Of a stretch of 64,000 bases of DNA, positions 60,726 to 64,000 are shown piece by piece; position 1 is the first letter of the stretch; the number at the start of each line of letters is the position of its first letter. The position numbers and the translations under genes are program-made. Origin of the DNA: Bacteroidales bacterium H5 (GTDB lineage Bacteria; Bacteroidota; Bacteroidia; Bacteroidales; Muribaculaceae); the NCBI GenBank assembly GCA_001701225.1, contig DAAQ01000033.1, positions 8,495 to 72,494 of the forward strand. The letters run 5' to 3'. A model generated the notes under the pieces. That model searched no databases. It was not told where the DNA came from and was given only the letters and a program-made list of their open reading frames with translations.

Positions 60726-62711
60726 ATGTCAGAAAAAACGAAACAGGAAGAGGTGTGGCGTGACGCCGATCCCCTCGAACTGCCGGAAAACGCGTTCAGG
60801 GAGCTGGGCGACGACGAGAACTACCGGCCCATCATGCACCCGGCACGCGACTACGCCGAGGTCACACCCTACTCGGTCACACTCGGCCTTGTGCTGGCAG
60901 TGATATTCAGTGCCGCCGCAGCATACCTCGGCCTTAAGGTAGGCCAGGTGTTCGAGGCCGCCATCCCCATCGCCATCATCGCCGTAGGCTTCTCAAAGTG
61001 GCGCAAGAAGGAGAATCCGCTGGGCCAGAACGTGATGATCCAGTCGATAGGTGCCTGCTCGGGTGTCATCGTCGCCGGAGCCATCTTCACCCTCCCGGCC
61101 CTCTACATACTCCAGGCCAAATATCCCGAGATTTCTGTCAATTTCTTCCAGATATTCTTCAGCTCGCTCCTCGGCGGCGTTCTGGGAATACTGTTCTTCA
61201 TCCCCTTCCGCAAATATTTCGTCAAGGACATGCACGGCAAGTATCCCTTCCCCGAGGCCACGGCAACCACACAGGTGCTTGCCAGCGGCATCAGCAAGGG
61301 TGGTTCTAATGACGGCCAGGCCAAGACACTTGTCGTGGCATCGCTCATAGGCGGTATCTATGACTATGTTGTCGAGACATTCGGATTCTGGGCAGGGACA
61401 CTCAACACCCTCGCCACAGGGTGGGGTCAGGCAATCGCCGAGAAGACCAAGCTCGCCATGAGCTGCAACACAGGTGCCGCCGTGCTCGGCCTCGGATACA
61501 TCATCGGACTGCGATATGCCTTCATCATCTTCGCGGGCTCGCTGTTCGTCTGGTGGGTGCTGATACCCCTGATGGGCACATACGGCGCTGCCGAGATACA
61601 GGCCCTCACACCCAACGAGATATTCAGCGAGTACGCACGCCTCATCGGCATCGGCGGTATAGCCATGGCCGGAATCATCGGCATCATCAAGTCATGGCCC
61701 ATCATCCGCGACGCGGTCGGCCTCGCCGGACGCGAACTCAAGGGTAACACGACAGAACAGAAGAGCGTGCGCTGGCAGACAGACATCTCCATGAAGCATA
61801 TCGTATTCTTCACAGCCCTCGCGCTCATCGCCGTGCTCATATTCTTCTGGGCAGGTGTCATCAGCACCTTCTGGCAGGCATTCGTGGCATGGGTTGTCGT
61901 CACCGTCATCGCGTTCCTCTTCACAACCGTGGCCGCCAACGCAATCGCCATCGTGGGCTCGAACCCCGTATCGGGCATGACCCTCATGACACTCATCATC
62001 GCGTCGGCCATCTTTGTCGGCATCGGCCTCAGCGGTACCTCGGGCATCGTGGCATCTATGGTCATAGGCGGAGTAGTCTGCACCGCGCTCTCCATGGCGG
62101 GCGGATTTGTCACCGACCTCAAGGTAGGCTATTGGCTCGGCTCTACGCCCCGCAAGCAGGAGACATGGAAATTCCTCGGCACACTCGTGTCTGCCGCCAC
62201 GGTAGGCGGTGTCATACTGCTGCTCAACCAGGTATATGGATTTACAGGCGAGAATGCCCTCATAGCACCCCAGGCCAACGCAATGGCCAAGGTCATCGAG
62301 CCCCTCATGATGGGAGGTGACACCCCCTGGATTCTCTATATGACAGGTGCTGTGCTCGCCCTGCTGCTCAACTGGCTCGGTGTTCCGGCCCTGGCATTCT
62401 GCCTCGGCATGTTCATCCCTCTGTCGCTCAACACACCTCTTCTTGTCGGAGGTGCCATCTCGTGGTATGTCAGCACCCGCTCCAAGGACAAGGTCGTGAA
62501 TGCTGCCCGCATGGACCGCGGCACCCTCATCTCGTCGGGCCTCATCGCCGGTGGCGCACTCTTCGGCGTCTTCGCCGCCCTCACCCGCTTCCTCGGCTTC
62601 GAGTATCAGAACAACACATCGGCCGCTACCCTCCAGTGGGCCGGGCTCATCGTCTACGCGCTGCTGATCTGGTATCTGGCTCACAGCTCAATGAAAGCCC
62701 GCAAGGGATAA
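60726..62711 (+). CDS. OPT family transporter
   Basis: An inner-membrane protein of 661 residues with about 15-16 hydrophobic segments. It shows the typical OPT phrases SVTLGLVLAVIFSAAAAYLGLKVGQVFEAAIPIA and YPFPEATATTQVL. OPT members import oligopeptides or metal chelates; bacterial members of this subgroup have no proven substrate. It follows lysA by 33 nt, but I see no functional tie. A hairpin follows its end. Confidence 0.92.
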   Translation: MSEKTKQEEVWRDADPLELPENAFRELGDDENYRPIMHPARDYAEVTPYSVTLGLVLAVIFSAAAAYLGLKVGQVFEAAIPIAIIAVGFSKWRKKENPLGQNVMIQSIGACSGVIVAGAIFTLPALYILQAKYPEISVNFFQIFFSSLLGGVLGILFFIPFRKYFVKDMHGKYPFPEATATTQVLASGISKGGSNDGQAKTLVVASLIGGIYDYVVETFGFWAGTLNTLATGWGQAIAEKTKLAMSCNTGAAVLGLGYIIGLRYAFIIFAGSLFVWWVLIPLMGTYGAAEIQALTPNEIFSEYARLIGIGGIAMAGIIGIIKSWPIIRDAVGLAGRELKGNTTEQKSVRWQTDISMKHIVFFTALALIAVLIFFWAGVISTFWQAFVAWVVVTVIAFLFTTVAANAIAIVGSNPVSGMTLMTLIIASAIFVGIGLSGTSGIVASMVIGGVVCTALSMAGGFVTDLKVGYWLGSTPRKQETWKFLGTLVSAATVGGVILLLNQVYGFTGENALIAPQANAMAKVIEPLMMGGDTPWILYMTGAVLALLLNWLGVPALAFCLGMFIPLSLNTPLLVGGAISWYVSTRSKDKVVNAARMDRGTLISSGLIAGGALFGVFAALTRFLGFEYQNNTSAATLQWAGLIVYALLIWYLAHSSMKARKG

Positions 62712-62736
62712 ACCATACACGTTAGACAACAATAAT

Positions 62737-62776
62737 TATAAGGACGGCTATCCTCCTGACTGATGGCCGTCCTTAT
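62737..62776 (+). terminator. Hairpin terminator after the OPT gene
   Basis: ATAAGGACGGC pairs with GCCGTCCTTAT (loop of about 16 nt), followed by ATCAATT. The T-tract is weak. Confidence 0.7.
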
Positions 62777-62794
62777 ATCAATTAAAAACACATT

Positions 62795-63838
62795 ATGCTT
62801 CACCTCGCGCTCCTTGCGATATATCTCATGTTCAGCGGATTGGCTTCTGCCGCCAATATCGTCACATATTCCGTGACAGACGATGCCGCAGCGACAGGCA
62901 GGGAGCTCACACTCGATTTCCGTAACATCTCCAACGAAGACGGACGGACAAGAATCGCAATCGACATACATTCATCCAATGCCCCGTTCACGATATACAA
63001 GGCCGAATGGCACAACTGCGACAGCGTGCTTGCCCCCCTCGAACCCTTTACGCTGATAGCGCGCACAGACGAGGTAACGGACAAGGACACCGAATGGCAT
63101 ATAAGCATCGACTTCCCTTTCAGCGCGTCCTTTGATGAGGCCGATATGCTGGTTCTCTCGAGCGACCGTGGCATCATACGATGCCCCACATCAACTGCCG
63201 GAGAGCTGCGCGAGACCATCAATCTGCTGCATGACAGATACGGCCGACAGCTCGAGACATCGAGGCGCGACTCGCGCCATGCGTGGCTTCTGCTCTCGGC
63301 CACAATATTCCTGACACTCATTGCGGCTGTCTGTGGCTATGTCGTGACAAAACGGCGATTCTCACGGAAACGCAAGGAACTCGAAGAGCTGTCACTGCTC
63401 ATGGCCGAGCGCACAGAGAAAAACCGCGAGCTTGAGGCAAAGGTCAATGCCCTGTATGGAACGCGCCTCGATACCCTCAATATGCTGTGTAACGAGTATT
63501 TCGAGAAAAGTGACTCCGAGAACCTGCGACTGACCATCTATAATGAGGTCGAGAAACATATCCTCGCCCTGCGCGACAGACGCAGCGTGGCAAGACTCGA
63601 GGAGATAGTGAACACATATCTCGACGGAATAATGACAAGGATTCGCGAACAGGTTCCGTCACTCGGCATTGATGACATGCGGTTCCTCACATACCTCTAC
63701 GCCGGATTCTCGCCAAGGGCGATATGCATATTCACAGACATAAAGGTCAAGAATTTCTACAACCGCCGCAGCCGTCTCAAAGAGCGCATAATGGCCTCCG
63801 GCGCACCCGACAGAGAGCTGTTCGTATCCAGAATGTAA
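62795..63838 (+). CDS. Membrane-tethered protein with coiled coil and HTH-like C-terminus
   Basis: A 347-residue protein. A signal peptide or N-terminal membrane helix (ending SAAN) is followed by a predicted periplasmic beta-rich region of about 150 residues. Then come one clear membrane helix (LLLSATIFLTLIAAVCGYVV near 170-190), a cytoplasmic coiled coil (RKRKELEELSLLMAERTEKN) and a C-terminal stretch, DDMRFLTYLYAGFSPRAICIFTDIKVKNFYNRRSRLKERI. That last part resembles the LuxR-like helix-turn-helix at the end of Bacteroidetes membrane regulators. I do not recognise a named family. A one-component sensor that binds DNA from the membrane is plausible but not proven. Confidence 0.7.
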   Translation: MLHLALLAIYLMFSGLASAANIVTYSVTDDAAATGRELTLDFRNISNEDGRTRIAIDIHSSNAPFTIYKAEWHNCDSVLAPLEPFTLIARTDEVTDKDTEWHISIDFPFSASFDEADMLVLSSDRGIIRCPTSTAGELRETINLLHDRYGRQLETSRRDSRHAWLLLSATIFLTLIAAVCGYVVTKRRFSRKRKELEELSLLMAERTEKNRELEAKVNALYGTRLDTLNMLCNEYFEKSDSENLRLTIYNEVEKHILALRDRRSVARLEEIVNTYLDGIMTRIREQVPSLGIDDMRFLTYLYAGFSPRAICIFTDIKVKNFYNRRSRLKERIMASGAPDRELFVSRM

Positions 63839-63856
63839 GTGTAATCCCCTGTATTC

Positions 63857-63890
63857 CAGCATGAGGAATAGCCAAGTTTTCCTCATGCTG
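63857..63890 (+). terminator. 12-bp hairpin after the tethered regulator-like gene
   Basis: CAGCATGAGGAA (63857-63868) pairs exactly with TTCCTCATGCTG (63879-63890). No T-tract follows directly; it may be a terminator or processed end. Confidence 0.55.
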
Positions 63891-63963
63891 AATATCAATG
63901 GATTAACTGCAAGAATGAGGACAAATCCAAGGCTTGGAAATTTGGCACCGCGGCACGCCGGAG

Positions 63964-63986
63964 GTAACTTTGCATAACGAAGTTAC
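63964..63986 (+). promoter_or_regulatory. -7 box inside a short inverted repeat at the window end
   Basis: TAACTTTG (63965-63972) is a good -7 box for a gene beyond the window. GTAACTT (63964-63970) and AAGTTAC (63980-63986) form an inverted repeat around it, a possible operator. No coding sequence for it is visible before base 64000. Confidence 0.55.
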
Positions 63987-64000
63987 GAAAAGAGTGTAAT

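Noticed and set aside
61692..62684. A 330-codon antisense frame in the OPT transporter gene
   Set aside because: Rich in Asp, Glu, His and Cys, as expected for the reverse of membrane-protein codons; no independent support.
1..64000. Insertion sequences, prophage or integrative element
   Set aside because: No transposase, integrase, relaxase or phage gene and no long direct repeats or tRNA-flanked element boundaries were seen.

Overview
This window reads as a chromosomal segment of a high-GC member of the Bacteroidales. Muribaculaceae is my best guess from gene content and base composition, but no marker gene here proves the family. The evidence for the phylum is strong: most promoters carry the Bacteroidetes -7 box TAnnTTTG (some with TTG or TTTG about 20 nt upstream), Shine-Dalgarno sequences are weak, and the operons ftsX-DUF3098-uppP-truB-queA, rsfS-ftsH and lysC-lysA are typical. 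There is also a TonB receptor with a carboxypeptidase-regulatory N-terminus and a DUF4374 lipoprotein. I see no insertion sequence, integrase, phage gene or CRISPR array.

Layout. 1-1026: 3' part of feoB. 1114-5245: two exported DUF3857/transglutaminase-like proteins. 5403-12966 (minus strand): GH43, pdxB, a membrane protein, purD, rlmL and cysE. 13034-19854 (minus): lpd, gcvPB, gcvPA, gcvH, gcvT and lplA, a complete glycine cleavage system with its lipoylation enzyme. 19940-26113 (plus): trmN6, a CPBP protease, ftsX, a DUF3098 protein, uppP, truB, queA and an IMPACT protein. 26286-28758: rsfS and ftsH. 28801-34209 (minus): a MATE exporter and both subunits of methylmalonyl-CoA mutase. 34365-43230 (minus): a cobalamin-riboswitch operon. 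43385-51397: regulators and an island of exported redox and cupin proteins. 51523-55954 (minus): tRNA-Ser, pncB, an HD protein, prfC and a VanX-like dipeptidase. 56069-63838 (plus): a TPR protein, lysC, lysA, an OPT transporter and a membrane-tethered HTH-like protein.

The most interesting locus is 34365-43230. A cobalamin riboswitch precedes a TonB receptor, a surface-type DUF4374 lipoprotein, a CbiK-type chelatase with a signal peptide and a CobN-type chelatase anchored by membrane segments at both ends. There is no CobS/CobT (ChlI/ChlD-like) partner and no corrin pathway nearby. Both chelatases therefore appear to work outside the cytoplasm, under B12 control and next to a B12-dependent mutase. 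Metal removal or exchange on imported tetrapyrroles or corrinoids is a reasonable hypothesis. A strong intrinsic terminator sits inside this operon, just before cbiK.

The second notable locus is 46768-51397. It encodes two lipoprotein flavodoxin/flavin-reductase-like proteins, a secreted alpha/beta hydrolase with a Cys nucleophile motif, and two exported fusions of cupin and carboxymuconolactone-decarboxylase domains in opposite domain orders. An AraC regulator diverges from it. Other signals are four genes whose start codon lies 3-4 nt after a -7 box (possible leaderless mRNAs), heptamer arrays forming a 20-bp inverted repeat beside gcvPB, and an rlmL gene without a normal start codon at the place where homology begins.
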